Assembly (NCBI RefSeq): GCF_000622085.1 | Contig: NZ_JHWL01000005.1 | Span: 124,001-188,000, forward strand | DNA from: Butyrivibrio proteoclasticus P6B7 | GTDB taxonomy: Bacteria > Bacillota > Clostridia > Lachnospirales > Lachnospiraceae | Reading direction: 5' to 3' | DNA length: 64,000 nt | Part shown: piece by piece, positions 17,842 to 27,122 of the stretch | Numbering within the stretch: the stretch's first letter is position 1 | Layout of the letters: each line of letters starts with the position of its first letter | Notes under the pieces: model-generated | Told to the model about the DNA's origin: nothing | What the model saw: the letters and a program-made list of their open reading frames with translations, nothing else | Database searches by the model: none | Translations under genes and position numbers: made by a program

Positions 17842-17854
17842 GTTTCCCCCTCCT

Positions 17855-18802
17855 TTACTTAACAACTGCGCCCTTGATCGGCTTAATGGTCATTGTTACG
17901 ATTGCTAAAAGAACTATGCCTGTCACGATGTTCTGCACTGTAGTAGGTGCACCAAGAGCAACGAACCCCTGGAACAGGAGCTGAATTATGAACTCTCCTA
18001 CCACAATGGCGATAACAGGATGTCCGTACTTCTTAAAGGCCAGTCCGAAGAAGGTTCCCATAAGTGGTGGGAAGTTGCGGGCCATGGAAGCAAGGTTTGA
18101 AGCACTTGTCATGGAGGTTCCATAGGAAATTGTAAGGATAGCCTCAACTCCTACGAAGAATCCGCAGAGTACAAAGGCTACAACCTTGTATTTATCTACG
18201 TTTACTCCCATGTTCTTAGCTACAACCTCGTTGGAGCCGATTGCATAGGTATAGGTTCCGATCTTGGTATACTTAAGGATAAAGCCGCAAAGGAAGAAGG
18301 CAAGGAGGGCCAGGATAAGGTTTCCCGGGTAATCTCCGAAGGCTCTGTAGGAAGGAGCCAGAATAGCCTCTTTTCCGTTGGTGGCAAAAATAGATAAAGC
18401 CTCATAAACAAGGGATAATCCCGCTGTTACAATAAGTGATGAGATTCTTAGCTTTATATATACAAGTCCGTTTATGAGACCCACCAGCACGCCGCTGATG
18501 ATAGGCGCCAAGAGAAGGCCAGCATATCCGAAACGTTCGCTCATATTTACTGCAAGCACCGATGAAAGCACGATGTTTGCGCCAACACTCATATCAAATG
18601 GGCCCATAACGCAGATAAAGTACAGGCCACATCCTCCTACCGCATAATAAAGAGCTGTCTTTAAATAAGTCTGCAATTTGTCAAAATCACCAAAGGTCTC
18701 TGGTGTGAGGATCTTGAATATTCCCCAAAACAAAAAAGCTATCAGAGCCAGAAGAATAAGACCGTACCAATGGCTTTGTCTGAATTTTTGAAACCTGCTC
18801 AT
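17855..18802 (-). CDS. Sugar ABC transporter permease (CUT2 type), first subunit
   Basis: 315 residues, about eight to ten membrane spans, with the family stretch GPFDMSVGANIVLSS and the cytoplasmic loop IGSNEVVAKNMGVNVDKYK. It should pair with the permease at 15378 to form the channel. GGAGGAG lies just before the ATG. Sits between the binding-protein gene and the ATPase gene; a strong hairpin at 18822-18852 lies upstream, which may lower its expression relative to the binding protein. Confidence 0.9.
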   Translation of the reverse strand: MSRFQKFRQSHWYGLILLALIAFLFWGIFKILTPETFGDFDKLQTYLKTALYYAVGGCGLYFICVMGPFDMSVGANIVLSSVLAVNMSERFGYAGLLLAPIISGVLVGLINGLVYIKLRISSLIVTAGLSLVYEALSIFATNGKEAILAPSYRAFGDYPGNLILALLAFFLCGFILKYTKIGTYTYAIGSNEVVAKNMGVNVDKYKVVAFVLCGFFVGVEAILTISYGTSMTSASNLASMARNFPPLMGTFFGLAFKKYGHPVIAIVVGEFIIQLLFQGFVALGAPTTVQNIVTGIVLLAIVTMTIKPIKGAVVK

Positions 18803-18821
18803 ATACTCCTCCCGGATAAAG

Positions 18822-18852
18822 CATGCTACCCCTGGATGGCAGGGATAGCATG
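18822..18852 (-). other. Intercistronic hairpin between binding protein and permease genes
   Basis: CATGCTA(T)CCCT / AGGGGTAGCATG arms without a following T-run. It is probably a 3' stabiliser or partial terminator giving more binding protein than membrane components. Confidence 0.55.
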
Positions 18853-18865
18853 TTTAGTATTTTTA

Positions 18866-20035
18866 TTAATTGCTGTGACGGGAAATAACGTCATTGATTG
18901 AAAGATTAGAAGCTGCCTTATTAAGATCTTCGAAGCTGTAAGAAGCCATCTCAGCAAGCTCTTCATCTGTATATGGATCGTCGTTTACAAAGTACTTCTC
19001 GTAGTTTGCATAGTCATCAGGAGATGATACATACAGATATGGGAAGAGAATCTCATAACCAAATGTGCCTTCCTCTTTTACATAATTGCCCTTAACTGCG
19101 TTAAGAACAAGGTAGAATGCAAAGAGAGGATCGCAGAAGTGTCCGCCTGACTCAGCAAACATTCCGCCTGACTTAAGCTGATCTGCAAGGTCATCAAGGA
19201 AGTCAGTTGATACAACGTCGATCTTGCCTGTAAGACCTTCGTTAGCGAAAGCTCCGATAGAACCAACAAGTGGATCTCCACCGCCGCCTGCTACGATAAG
19301 AGCGTCCATACCAGGGTTAGAGTTGTAAAGTGACATAGCTGCTGCAGCGCCTTCTTCTGAAGAAGTGTTAGCGTATACAGGCTCTGTGATTGTTGCCTGA
19401 TCATCTGGGTGAGATGCGTTCCACTCATCGATAGCCTGAAGGTAGCCCTTCCATCTAAGCTGGAATGTAGCATCACCAACGGTCCAAGCCTCAAGTCCGA
19501 TGGTTCTATCGCCGTTTTCAAGAAGAAGGTTAACCAGTGTATATCCGTTTGTTACTTCGTCTTCATGAACTGCGCCAACATAATACTTGGAGTTACAAGC
19601 TGTCTGGTATACTTCAGGGCTGTTCTCCTGAGAGATGATACGGAAGAACTGTGCTATATAAACGCCGTGCTCTGTACATGTGTTGATGGCTGAAGTCATC
19701 TCTGAATCAGCTGAGTTACAGATGATGATTCCCTGACATCCAGCTGCGCAAAGCTGCTCAACAGATGCTGTAACCTGCTCAGAAACGTGAGCCTGGTCAA
19801 CGTACTGAACTTCTACGCCGTTAGCCTTAGCTGCCTTATCAACGATCTTTTTACACTGGCTTCCAAGAACATCTGTAGAACTCCAGATAGATACGCCGAT
19901 CTTGATCTTATCTGTTCCGCCAGCAGCACCAGCACTCTCGCCGCCACCTGCTGCTTTTCCACAACCTGTTACAAGGGATGCCGCCATAACGCCTGCCATG
20001 AGCAGTGTTCCCAACCTTTTAAAGCTCTTTTTCAT
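18866..20035 (-). CDS. Sugar-binding lipoprotein of the ABC transporter
   Basis: 389 residues. Signal peptide with lipobox LVTGC (Cys about 25), then a Gly/Ala-rich linker and a periplasmic-binding-protein type 1 fold beginning KIKIGVSIWSSTDV; landmarks include GIIICNSADS and ALIVAGGGGDPLVG. It captures a sugar outside the membrane and hands it to the permeases. It is divergent from well-known RbsB/MglB, so the ligand cannot be named. AGGAGG lies 11 bases upstream of the ATG. It follows the small lipoprotein gene by 80 bp. Confidence 0.9.
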   Translation of the reverse strand: MKKSFKRLGTLLMAGVMAASLVTGCGKAAGGGESAGAAGGTDKIKIGVSIWSSTDVLGSQCKKIVDKAAKANGVEVQYVDQAHVSEQVTASVEQLCAAGCQGIIICNSADSEMTSAINTCTEHGVYIAQFFRIISQENSPEVYQTACNSKYYVGAVHEDEVTNGYTLVNLLLENGDRTIGLEAWTVGDATFQLRWKGYLQAIDEWNASHPDDQATITEPVYANTSSEEGAAAAMSLYNSNPGMDALIVAGGGGDPLVGSIGAFANEGLTGKIDVVSTDFLDDLADQLKSGGMFAESGGHFCDPLFAFYLVLNAVKGNYVKEEGTFGYEILFPYLYVSSPDDYANYEKYFVNDDPYTDEELAEMASYSFEDLNKAASNLSINDVISRHSN

Positions 20036-20115
20036 AGATTTGTAACCCTCCTTTGGAAATAAAAGAAATGAATATTTTTACCGACCCGAGCCATCCGCGG
20101 ATCGAATTAGTAACC

Positions 20116-20565
20116 TTATTTAAGTCCCTTCACTTCGAAGGTCTTGCTGTTCTGATCTCCGAAGGTAACGCCGGCCGACTCTGCTGCTGAACTGTCATAG
20201 GATACAGATACTATCACCTGATCTCCGTTTGAAAGGCCCTCGTTCTTATCGATGCTAAAAGAAATAGAGGATACAGCGTTAATGTACTTGGACAGCGTAG
20301 CCAGATCGCTCATATCATCCAGCTCTTTTATCTTGTCCTTTCCTCCCACCATTTCAGTTTCCATTCCGTCGTAGTCAACGTTTACCCAGGCTGTGCCTTC
20401 CCCGTTCTTGCCGCTAAACTCAACAGACACATAATCAAGGATATTGGTTACTCCATCCTCAGTATTTATCTGGGCTGACCCTGCCTTTCCACAGCCAGTC
20501 AGTATAGTCGCCGCCACAACCGCGGCCATCATTATGCATTTAAGTTTTTTACTATGGATTAACAA
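20116..20565 (-). CDS. Small lipoprotein with an Ig-like domain
   Basis: 149 residues if started at TTG 20565, which sits behind GGGAGGGG; a longer frame (to 20598) has no ribosome site. Signal peptide and lipobox (ILTGC) are followed by a domain with EFSGKNGEGTAWVNVDYDG and GLSNGDQVIVSVSYD, a pattern seen in repeated extracytoplasmic domains of Firmicute zinc-ribbon and YvbJ-like surface proteins. Its function is unknown. First gene of the sugar ABC operon, suggesting an accessory for capture or sensing. Its leader has a strong terminator-like hairpin. Confidence 0.75.
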   Translation of the reverse strand: MLIHSKKLKCIMMAAVVAATILTGCGKAGSAQINTEDGVTNILDYVSVEFSGKNGEGTAWVNVDYDGMETEMVGGKDKIKELDDMSDLATLSKYINAVSSISFSIDKNEGLSNGDQVIVSVSYDSSAAESAGVTFGDQNSKTFEVKGLK

Positions 20566-20588
20566 AAGATTCCCCTCCCAAAACAAAA

Positions 20589-20629
20589 AGCTTCGCAAGA
20601 AGAAGTCCCTACTTCCTCTTTACGAAGCT
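20589..20629 (-). terminator. Terminator-like leader hairpin before the lipoprotein gene
   Basis: Minus strand AGCTTCG...CGAAGCT plus an inner AAGAGGAAGT / ACTTCTTCTT stem, about 19 bp in all, followed by TTTTTG and then the ribosome site of the TTG start. It could attenuate the sugar operon or stop read-through from upstream. Confidence 0.6.
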
Positions 20630-20638
20630 ATTGTATCA
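20630..20638 (-). promoter_or_regulatory. Extended -10 of the sugar ABC operon
   Basis: Minus strand TGATACAAT fits TGn plus a -10; no clear -35. Start would fall at the foot of the leader hairpin. Confidence 0.4.
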
Positions 20639-20708
20639 ATTAGGTTTTTAGAGCATTAGCACAATTTAGAAAAACTCACTATCACAATTTTGAAAAAAAT
20701 GAAAAACA

Positions 20709-21394
20709 GTGCAAATCTGCGTTACCACCCATAGGGTGCCAGTCTAAGACTCCGGCCCAGCTACCCACAGGCTCTACTTTGTGATGTAAGAGCGAGCCCT
20801 TATTTAAGAGCTTTCCAAAAGTGTTTCCAAAATCCTGCTTGCGAATTAACTGTCTGAGGCTGGGCTCTTAGATTTTTACGGCAGGTGATTTTGATCTGGC
20901 TCATTACAAAAAAGTGCACATTTTCTCAGATGCTCCCGCAGGCTTTCTTTCAATGCGCATGCTGCACGATAAATACTTGCAGGGCGGATTATATTACATG
21001 GCAATTGGAGCTTTGCTCCATGGGCAAAAAATAAATGCGATTTTTCAAACTCAAAGAGCTTGGAAAATCGCATTTTTCTTTTGCCACAATGCCCGCATCT
21101 GCGGGCTTGCCATGTAATATAATCTTTTCGCCCTGCTTCAGACAATCGTTCGCATGCGCGGGAAAGCCTGCTTTGGGAGCATTAGAAAATGGCACTTTTG
21201 TTGCCTATACTCGCCAGTATCAAAACACCCTGCCTTTAAAAATCTTAGAGCCTAGCAGAGTTTTAATTCGCAGGATTAAGAAACACCTTTTGGAAAGCCT
21301 TAAATTGCGGCGAGTGAACCATCACAAAGTAGAGCCTGTGGGTAGCTGGGCCGGAGTCTTAGCTGGCATCCCTACCTGTGGTAACGCAGATTCA
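20709..21394. repeat. Large imperfect inverted repeat (two inverted ~340-nt elements), no gene
   Basis: The two halves are reverse-complement relatives along almost their whole length. A 43-base block is perfectly complementary (20744-20786 with 21320-21362), as is an 18-base block near the centre (20987-21004 with 21107-21124), and the outer ends GTG(CA)AATCTGCGTTACCAC also match. Between them the arms differ by substitutions and small indels. Near the centre each arm carries its own local hairpin with different bases (GGAGC-TTT-GCTCC against GCCCGC-ATCT-GCGGGC). The right end stops one base short of the response-regulator stop codon. Frames inside it look like chance ORFs. Confidence 0.85.
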
Positions 21395-21395
21395 C

Positions 21396-22985
21396 TTATC
21401 CCAGGATGCTCTTCCTGTACTCGCTGGGGCTCACCCCCTCAAAGCGCCTGAAGACGCGGCTGAAATAGTTGTAGTCATCGTAGCCGACTTCAAAGGAAAT
21501 GACTTCCAGCTTGTTGTTTTCGTCTTTCATTAGGTCTTTTGCCCTATCCATGCGCTGTCTGGTTATAAAGGTAGTTACGGTCTCGCCGTACTTCTGGGAG
21601 AACTTCCTGGACAGATAGCTGGGCTCAACAAAGAATTGCTGAGCCAGGTCTGATAGGGAAAGGTGCTCCATGTAGTGCTGAGTGATGTAGTCATGGGCAC
21701 TTTCAACCTGTTCATTTATGGAATTGTTGTCCTTAACTGCTGCCCCTGAAAAGAGCTCAAGAGCCAGCTCTATGTTCTCAAGGATCACAGACTTATTAAG
21801 GGTTCTAAGGCCATAGTTAAGGCCGTCCTGAACCTCTTCATAGGTTCTACCATCGCTGGTCTTATCTGCCTCTGCTATGGCATTTATAACACCGGTAGTA
21901 AACTGGGTCACTTCCAGGAGGCTCCAGGAAGCGCTGTCGCACTTATTTAGCCCCGCCATTTCCATGATCACATTTCCTGCCTGGGCTGCATCCTGCTTTT
22001 TAAGGCTGTCAGAGATCATGGACTCAATTCTATCTGTGAAACGCTCAGGAATCCTGCCACTTCTCCCTGCGCCGTTGCAGACTATGATGCTGTGCCTTGC
22101 TCCAAAGGGCCTTGTTACCAGCTCTGCGATCATCTCTCTATAAACCGTTGCGATGTCATCAAGGGAGCTGGCCTTTTCATGAATAACTATGGTGACTGGT
22201 CCCTGCTTTTCAATCGGAAAGGCCTCCAAAATCCGGTCTGCAATAAGTCTTAGCCTTGCAGGGGTGGCATTAAGTTCAATAATGAATTCATTGACCTTGT
22301 CCGTATAGTTAAAGACCACAGCCTCCTCCTGATCCAGGAGGCTCCTTAACTTAGTCTTCATGTCGTAGGACATTCTAAGTACGTCCTTATCACAGCTCTG
22401 CTTAAGGATCTCCACGTCGTGGAACTTAACCAGGATTGTGGATATCTCTGAAAAGACCTTGGTGCTTGGAACATGGGATTCCTTGCCAGGCCTAAAGAGC
22501 TTACCATTTAAGATTGACGAAAACTCATCGTCTTCAAGAAAGGATGATACATAGCTTTCACGCAGCTTAACGTCTTCTTCGTTAGCTCTTTTCTCCTGCC
22601 TTGTCTCCAGGGTCTTAAGAGCCTTACTAAGGGAATGGGCCAGCTGTTCCCTTCCCACTGGCTTAAGAAGATAGTCTATGCCTCCTGCCATGAACACACC
22701 CTTAACCTTCATAAAATCGTCATAGCCGCTGACTGCCAGGGTTATGATGTCAGGATAATCATTATGAATCTTATCAAGAAGCTCAAGGCCGCTCACAAAG
22801 GGCATGTTGATATCCGTTATGACAATATCCGGCTTTTCCTTGGGTATTCTTTCAAGAACCTCCTCGCCATCGCAGGCAGGCTCAAGGAAATCAATTGAAT
22901 AATCCTCCCAGGATATCATTCTTCTTATATTTTCACGACTCCATAATTCGTCGTCTGCTGACAATACTTTGTACTTTGCTCCCAT
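21396..22985 (-). CDS. Response regulator, receiver plus AraC DNA-binding domain (YesN type)
   Basis: 529 residues. Receiver domain (about 1-120) with acidic pair DDE, phospho-acceptor in DIVITDINMP and KPV lysine; a long middle region (about 130-420), and a C-terminal AraC helix-turn-helix pair (HYMEHLSLSDLAQQFF and the end RVFRRFEGVSPSEYR). It should activate sugar genes on phosphorylation by the kinase encoded 30 bp upstream. ATG at 22985 follows GGAGGG. Located just upstream of the sugar ABC operon, from which it is separated only by the inverted-repeat region, so that operon is its probable target. Confidence 0.9.
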   Translation of the reverse strand: MGAKYKVLSADDELWSRENIRRMISWEDYSIDFLEPACDGEEVLERIPKEKPDIVITDINMPFVSGLELLDKIHNDYPDIITLAVSGYDDFMKVKGVFMAGGIDYLLKPVGREQLAHSLSKALKTLETRQEKRANEEDVKLRESYVSSFLEDDEFSSILNGKLFRPGKESHVPSTKVFSEISTILVKFHDVEILKQSCDKDVLRMSYDMKTKLRSLLDQEEAVVFNYTDKVNEFIIELNATPARLRLIADRILEAFPIEKQGPVTIVIHEKASSLDDIATVYREMIAELVTRPFGARHSIIVCNGAGRSGRIPERFTDRIESMISDSLKKQDAAQAGNVIMEMAGLNKCDSASWSLLEVTQFTTGVINAIAEADKTSDGRTYEEVQDGLNYGLRTLNKSVILENIELALELFSGAAVKDNNSINEQVESAHDYITQHYMEHLSLSDLAQQFFVEPSYLSRKFSQKYGETVTTFITRQRMDRAKDLMKDENNKLEVISFEVGYDDYNYFSRVFRRFEGVSPSEYRKSILG

Positions 22986-23015
22986 AATTCCCTCCAAGAC
23001 TGATATGTACTGTTT

Positions 23016-24818
23016 TTAGCTGATCAAGGCATCCTCTTCTCTTACTATTGGAAGTAAGATCACTGCCTTTGTGCCCTCCCCAGGGCTACTTTCAAAGTGA
23101 ATTCCGTAGCCATCTCCGTAAACACTCTTAACTCTTGCATTTACGTTCATGACTCCAATTGAACGCCCCATCTCGATTCTGCCAATATCTGCATTCTTAA
23201 GCTGTTCGTTCATGGCCTGGGCATCAAAGCCAACGCCGTTATCCTCAATGACGATCACCAGGTTGTCATCTTCGTGGTAAGCCCTTATTGTGAGCTCTTT
23301 ATCCTTCCTTCTGGTGTTCCTAAGGCCGTGCTGAAGCGCATTTTCCACAATAGGCTGCAGTGTAATGCGGGGAATATTGTCATTTAATGTATCTGAATCG
23401 ATCAAATAGTTGTATTTAATGGTGTTGCCGTTACGGACATCCATAACATACAGGTAGTTCCTGACGTGTGCCATTTCCTGCTGCAGGGTGGACTGGGTGT
23501 CAGAGATATCAAGGCTATACCTGAATATAGCAGAAAGTGACTGGCAAAGACCACTTACAAGGTTACAGTCCTGGGAAGCCGCAATGCCGCTCATAGTATC
23601 CAAAGTATTGTACAAAAAGTGAGGATTGATCTGGGACTGCAGCACCTTGTACTGAGTCCTTTCCATCAGCACCTTAGCCTCATACTCCTCCTCCACCATC
23701 TGGCCTATCTGATCAAGCATCTCATTAAACTCATCACCCATGACCTTAAGTTCTTCGCTCCAGCCGCTTGTGCTGGCTCTTTGGTCTGTATCACCGTTCT
23801 TAATGTCAATAATGGTGTGGCTTAGCTGCTCAACAGGTCTGTAGATAAAGCTTGAAATCAGAGTTCCCAGAAGGAGCGTTACCAGAATAATAAACACTGC
23901 AATGATGATAAGCATTCTGGCAAGTGCGCTCTGGGTGTGCATCATCAGTGACTGAGGCGTCAGCATCACAATATGCACGTTGTACTTCTCAGAGCTTTTG
24001 CTATTAAGGTAAAAAGAGCCGTACTCATCTCCCAGCTCTGGGAACGCCTCTGAGGATGTGGCTATTTCTTTTGTCAGCTGTGAAAAGATCTTACTCTCTT
24101 CCTTGGTGGTGTTGCCAACCTGGGCAATTGGAGAATCACCCTTGGGCTGCAGCCACACATAAACATCTCTTGAGGAGATGTACTTACTCATAATGTCTGA
24201 AATATTCTGGGTGCTGTAATCACAGATAAGATAGCCAAACTGGGACCTGTCGTCATCGTAGGTGTGAAGCTTAAGCACAAACCTGATAACATCCTGATCC
24301 GCCTCCTCATTGTGATAGCCAGAAAGCATAACTGCGTAGTCATCGGATTTAAGATAACTCTGAAGATGGGAAACATTCACATACTGCTGAGTATCATAAA
24401 GATCATGGGGATAGTTATAGGGCTGCTTTCTCCAAGAACTCACCAGCTTGTCGCTGTTGTCATAGATATACATGGCAAGGAGCTGATCCGAGGAATCAAA
24501 GCGGCGCTCCGCAAGATGCCAGGCGGTCCAGTAATAATCCAGGAGTTTTTTACGATTGTTCCCGCAATAGCGCATGTCAGAGACCATCTCCGTTTCATTG
24601 TAGATGGTCTGCATTTTCACTATTATTCCAAGAACATAAGAATTGATTTCTGTTTCGATACGCTGAAGAGTTTCGTCGTTGTTAAGAAGACTCTCTTTGC
24701 GGATCTGCTGCCTTGAGATAACCTCAAAGACCACAGTCTGTGTAATGATCGCAAAAAGAGTACAACCGATTACCAGCCCAAGAATGGCCTGGCGCATAGT
24801 CCACTTTATTTTTTTCAT
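23016..24818 (-). CDS. Sensor histidine kinase (YesM/LytS-like His_kinase family)
   Basis: 600 residues. Membrane span about 12-32, a dCache-like extracytoplasmic sensor (about 33-300), second span about 303-325, HAMP, His_kinase domain with the acceptor in QINPHFLYNTLD and an HATPase domain (NALQHGLRNT, EDNGVGFD, IGVMNVNARV). It probably reads a sugar or a sugar-loaded binding protein outside the cell and phosphorylates the adjacent AraC-type regulator. The pair is typical of Firmicute carbohydrate uptake loci. Confidence 0.92.
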   Translation of the reverse strand: MKKIKWTMRQAILGLVIGCTLFAIITQTVVFEVISRQQIRKESLLNNDETLQRIETEINSYVLGIIVKMQTIYNETEMVSDMRYCGNNRKKLLDYYWTAWHLAERRFDSSDQLLAMYIYDNSDKLVSSWRKQPYNYPHDLYDTQQYVNVSHLQSYLKSDDYAVMLSGYHNEEADQDVIRFVLKLHTYDDDRSQFGYLICDYSTQNISDIMSKYISSRDVYVWLQPKGDSPIAQVGNTTKEESKIFSQLTKEIATSSEAFPELGDEYGSFYLNSKSSEKYNVHIVMLTPQSLMMHTQSALARMLIIIAVFIILVTLLLGTLISSFIYRPVEQLSHTIIDIKNGDTDQRASTSGWSEELKVMGDEFNEMLDQIGQMVEEEYEAKVLMERTQYKVLQSQINPHFLYNTLDTMSGIAASQDCNLVSGLCQSLSAIFRYSLDISDTQSTLQQEMAHVRNYLYVMDVRNGNTIKYNYLIDSDTLNDNIPRITLQPIVENALQHGLRNTRRKDKELTIRAYHEDDNLVIVIEDNGVGFDAQAMNEQLKNADIGRIEMGRSIGVMNVNARVKSVYGDGYGIHFESSPGEGTKAVILLPIVREEDALIS

Positions 24819-24878
24819 ACCCCAATGTCCCCAATACAGCTACGAATGCGGCTTCCCAATCCGCATTCTGCTGCCTGA

Positions 24879-25211
24879 TTAAATCCGAGAGAATTTGTCG
24901 ATGTACTGATTCATTTTGTTAGAAGTATCTGACATGTTCCTGTATCTGACACTGGAAACAGCCGCAATTACCCCCATAACTGCTGCGCACACAAGGTCAA
25001 ACACATTCATATTACTAAGACCAATTGAAAGGAAAATACATGTACAGATAAGAAACGCCAAAGCAATGATGAGCGCTCTGATCATCTCAAGATTAAGACT
25101 ATTAAGCTGAAGCCTGATACCATCCCTTATTGAAGAAGCCTCTTCTTCGGAAATAACATCAAGTTCAAACTTATCAAGATACCTAAAGTAATCCCTATAT
25201 CTTTTTTCCAT
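24879..25211 (-). CDS. Small two-span membrane protein, 110 residues
   Basis: Begins MEKRYRDYFRYLDKFE with GGAGGG eight bases ahead of the ATG at 25211; the longer frame overlaps the upstream gene and is less likely. It has a soluble N-terminal ~50 residues, then two hydrophobic spans (MIRALIIALAFLICTCIFLSI and the following VFDLVCAAVMGVIAAV region) and a short charged tail. Family unknown. It sits between an arginase-fold gene (33 bp upstream) and the histidine kinase gene (61 bp downstream); whether it belongs to either is unclear. Confidence 0.6.
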   Translation of the reverse strand: MEKRYRDYFRYLDKFELDVISEEEASSIRDGIRLQLNSLNLEMIRALIIALAFLICTCIFLSIGLSNMNVFDLVCAAVMGVIAAVSSVRYRNMSDTSNKMNQYIDKFSRI

Positions 25212-25243
25212 TTCGCCCTCCAATTTACATATCGGTATTACGC

Positions 25244-26077
25244 TTATTCTACCACATTTAACCCTGTCTGACACAAATCTGTGACAATCTGGACAATCTT
25301 CCTGTTAAAGTCGTCGTTAACCTCCAGGGCCTTTTCTATGTCACAGTCCTCCTGGTCAAAAGAGATTTCTCCGCAAATATCAAAGCCGATGACCTTTCTG
25401 TTCTTAAGTAGCTCTTTTACCAGGGTAAGGACTTGGCTAATAGTCATATCGCCCTGATCCCAGTTGGTATCAAGTTCTTCCTTGCAAATAACGTCCTTAT
25501 CAAGGGATAGATAGATGGGATATCCGGTATCTGGCAGTGACAGCGCTGCAGAATCATCTGGATCCGCAGAATTCTCAGGATTAGCACTGTCACCAGCAAA
25601 TATGTCGTCCCTTGAATAGAACCTGGTTCCTGCCTTATCTTCCTCATCAAGCTTGTCTATAAGTTCACTATCTGCGCCAATTACATAGACTTCCTTGAGA
25701 TTAGGGTTATTACGCATAACCTCTAAAACCCAGCCTCCGCAGGATAAAATATCGCCAAACATAGGTCTTTGCATGTCCGGATGATGATCTATCACCACTA
25801 AGGAGAAGGGCTCTTTTACCATATCCGTAAGGATACTGGACATGTAGTGGTAGTTGCCGGAGTCAATAAAATGAACCTCCTCTGGCGCTATGTTCTGGGC
25901 CTTTATTAGCTCTTTTATCTGTTCTATGGCACTATCGTCGCACATACAATTAGTGCCTGTTATTTCGGTCATATTTACGCATTTAAAAGAGCCTTTACCG
26001 TCTCGATAAAAGCTCTCATGATCATAAACTTTTGAAAAATTAAATACAGAAAAATTGTCCTTCAATGTAAGCAGCAT
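25244..26077 (-). CDS. Arginase/ureohydrolase-fold protein
   Basis: 277 residues. Three metal-site motifs of the ureohydrolase superfamily are visible: IDSGNYHYMS (first His), VVIDHHPDMQ (D-x-H-x-D-like) and LSLDKDVI (D-x-D). The protein is more divergent than true arginase, agmatinase or formiminoglutamase, so its substrate is unknown; a short acidic insert (SANPENSADPDDSA) sits before the last motif. No clear ribosome site is visible, and its start is 14 bp from the MecA stop, so the two are probably co-transcribed. Confidence 0.75.
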   Translation of the reverse strand: MLLTLKDNFSVFNFSKVYDHESFYRDGKGSFKCVNMTEITGTNCMCDDSAIEQIKELIKAQNIAPEEVHFIDSGNYHYMSSILTDMVKEPFSLVVIDHHPDMQRPMFGDILSCGGWVLEVMRNNPNLKEVYVIGADSELIDKLDEEDKAGTRFYSRDDIFAGDSANPENSADPDDSAALSLPDTGYPIYLSLDKDVICKEELDTNWDQGDMTISQVLTLVKELLKNRKVIGFDICGEISFDQEDCDIEKALEVNDDFNRKIVQIVTDLCQTGLNVVE

Positions 26078-26091
26078 CCATTCTATATTTG

Positions 26092-26865
26092 TTATTTGGA
26101 AAGGTCCGCAAGGTGAATAACTGCGTCCTCTGCCAGGATCACGTCGCCGTGCTCCTCTATAAACATAGCCTCTGGAGCATTCACAGTAAGCATCTGGGAA
26201 TACTCAACGCCAGCTCGTCTCATTTCATAGATAATACTCTCATCGGCGGTCATAAGGCCTGCAATGAGGTAATAGGTCTTACCATGCTTGTAAAGAACTG
26301 AATCAACTATCGGAAGCTTCTGAACAACCTTACTAAATCTCTTGGCATCATCCAGATCATCAAATTCCATCATGTAGCTTGCATACTCTGTAAGAGGCTG
26401 ATAGCTCACCTCTTCGTTCTGCGGAAGCTGATTGCCGGAATAATCTGTGTTGTACATCCTGTTGATGGTATCTGTTACGTTGGTGATCACTTCATTAAGA
26501 GCAACGCCTTTATCTCTTCCGGTCTTAGACTTGATCTCATCAACCCTTTCCTGGGTAAGGAGTCTGAGAACTGTCTCTGCTGCTCCTCTGATCCTGTCTG
26601 TAGCCTTCTGGATGTCTTCATTGCTCATCTTAACGGCAAAGATGCGAACGCTTCCGTCCATCATCATGTTCTTACTCATCATCATGACCTCAGTCTCAGG
26701 GTCATAATCAAGCTGAGCTCCTACTTCCTTGTTGAGCTGGGCAAAAAAGGATGTTGTATTCTCTGCGCCATTAACAACGGCCTCAGGAGTCAAACCAATC
26801 TCATGGAGTTCTGATGCTGCTATACTGCATTCTACTGTTGTCTCATTCATTTTAACTATGATCAT
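26092..26865 (-). CDS. mecA: MecA-like adaptor protein for Clp protease
   Basis: 257 residues. N-terminal domain MIIVKMNETTVECSIAASELHEIGLTPEAV binds substrates in this family, and the C-terminal ACT-like half (YMMEFDDLDDAKRFSKVV...LYKHGKTYYLI) binds ClpC. It would present unfolded or regulatory proteins to ClpCP. ATG at 26865 lies nine bases after GGAG; ATGs nearer the site or far upstream (26940) are less likely. The gap before the sortase gene downstream of the pilus operon holds that operon's terminator. Confidence 0.85.
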   Translation of the reverse strand: MIIVKMNETTVECSIAASELHEIGLTPEAVVNGAENTTSFFAQLNKEVGAQLDYDPETEVMMMSKNMMMDGSVRIFAVKMSNEDIQKATDRIRGAAETVLRLLTQERVDEIKSKTGRDKGVALNEVITNVTDTINRMYNTDYSGNQLPQNEEVSYQPLTEYASYMMEFDDLDDAKRFSKVVQKLPIVDSVLYKHGKTYYLIAGLMTADESIIYEMRRAGVEYSQMLTVNAPEAMFIEEHGDVILAEDAVIHLADLSK

Positions 26866-27045
26866 CTGCATCAACTCCTTTCCATGGATATACTCTTCCT
26901 TTGTACCACCATTATAGTATTTATGGGGCATATCGTCCACAATACAGGGGTAAAATTTCTATTAATACTTAATATCTATTTTATATATCGGTCTAAAAGA
27001 GCTATTTATCAAGAACCACAACTCTTATAGATTTATAAAGAAAAA

Positions 27046-27070
27046 CAGAGTAGCCTGTGTGACTACTCTG
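27046..27070 (-). terminator. Terminator of the pilus operon
   Basis: Minus strand CAGAGTAG(T)C...G(C)CTACTCTG followed by TTTTTCTTT, 50 bp past the last sortase gene. Confidence 0.85.
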
Positions 27071-27122
27071 CGTAAAATACATCATATTCTTTGATGATTA
27101 ATATCATCTATTATCTTGTCTA

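Noticed and set aside
20709..21394. Known riboswitch (GEMM, cobalamin, glycine, SAM, T-box) in the inverted repeat
   Set aside because: I compared the conserved AAAGTAGAGCC...GGTAACGCAG part from memory with these families and none fits.
20876..21451. Overlapping frames (67-138 codons) in the big inverted repeat
   Set aside because: Symmetrical DNA gives mirrored frames on both strands; no start signals, and the translated sequences resemble nothing.
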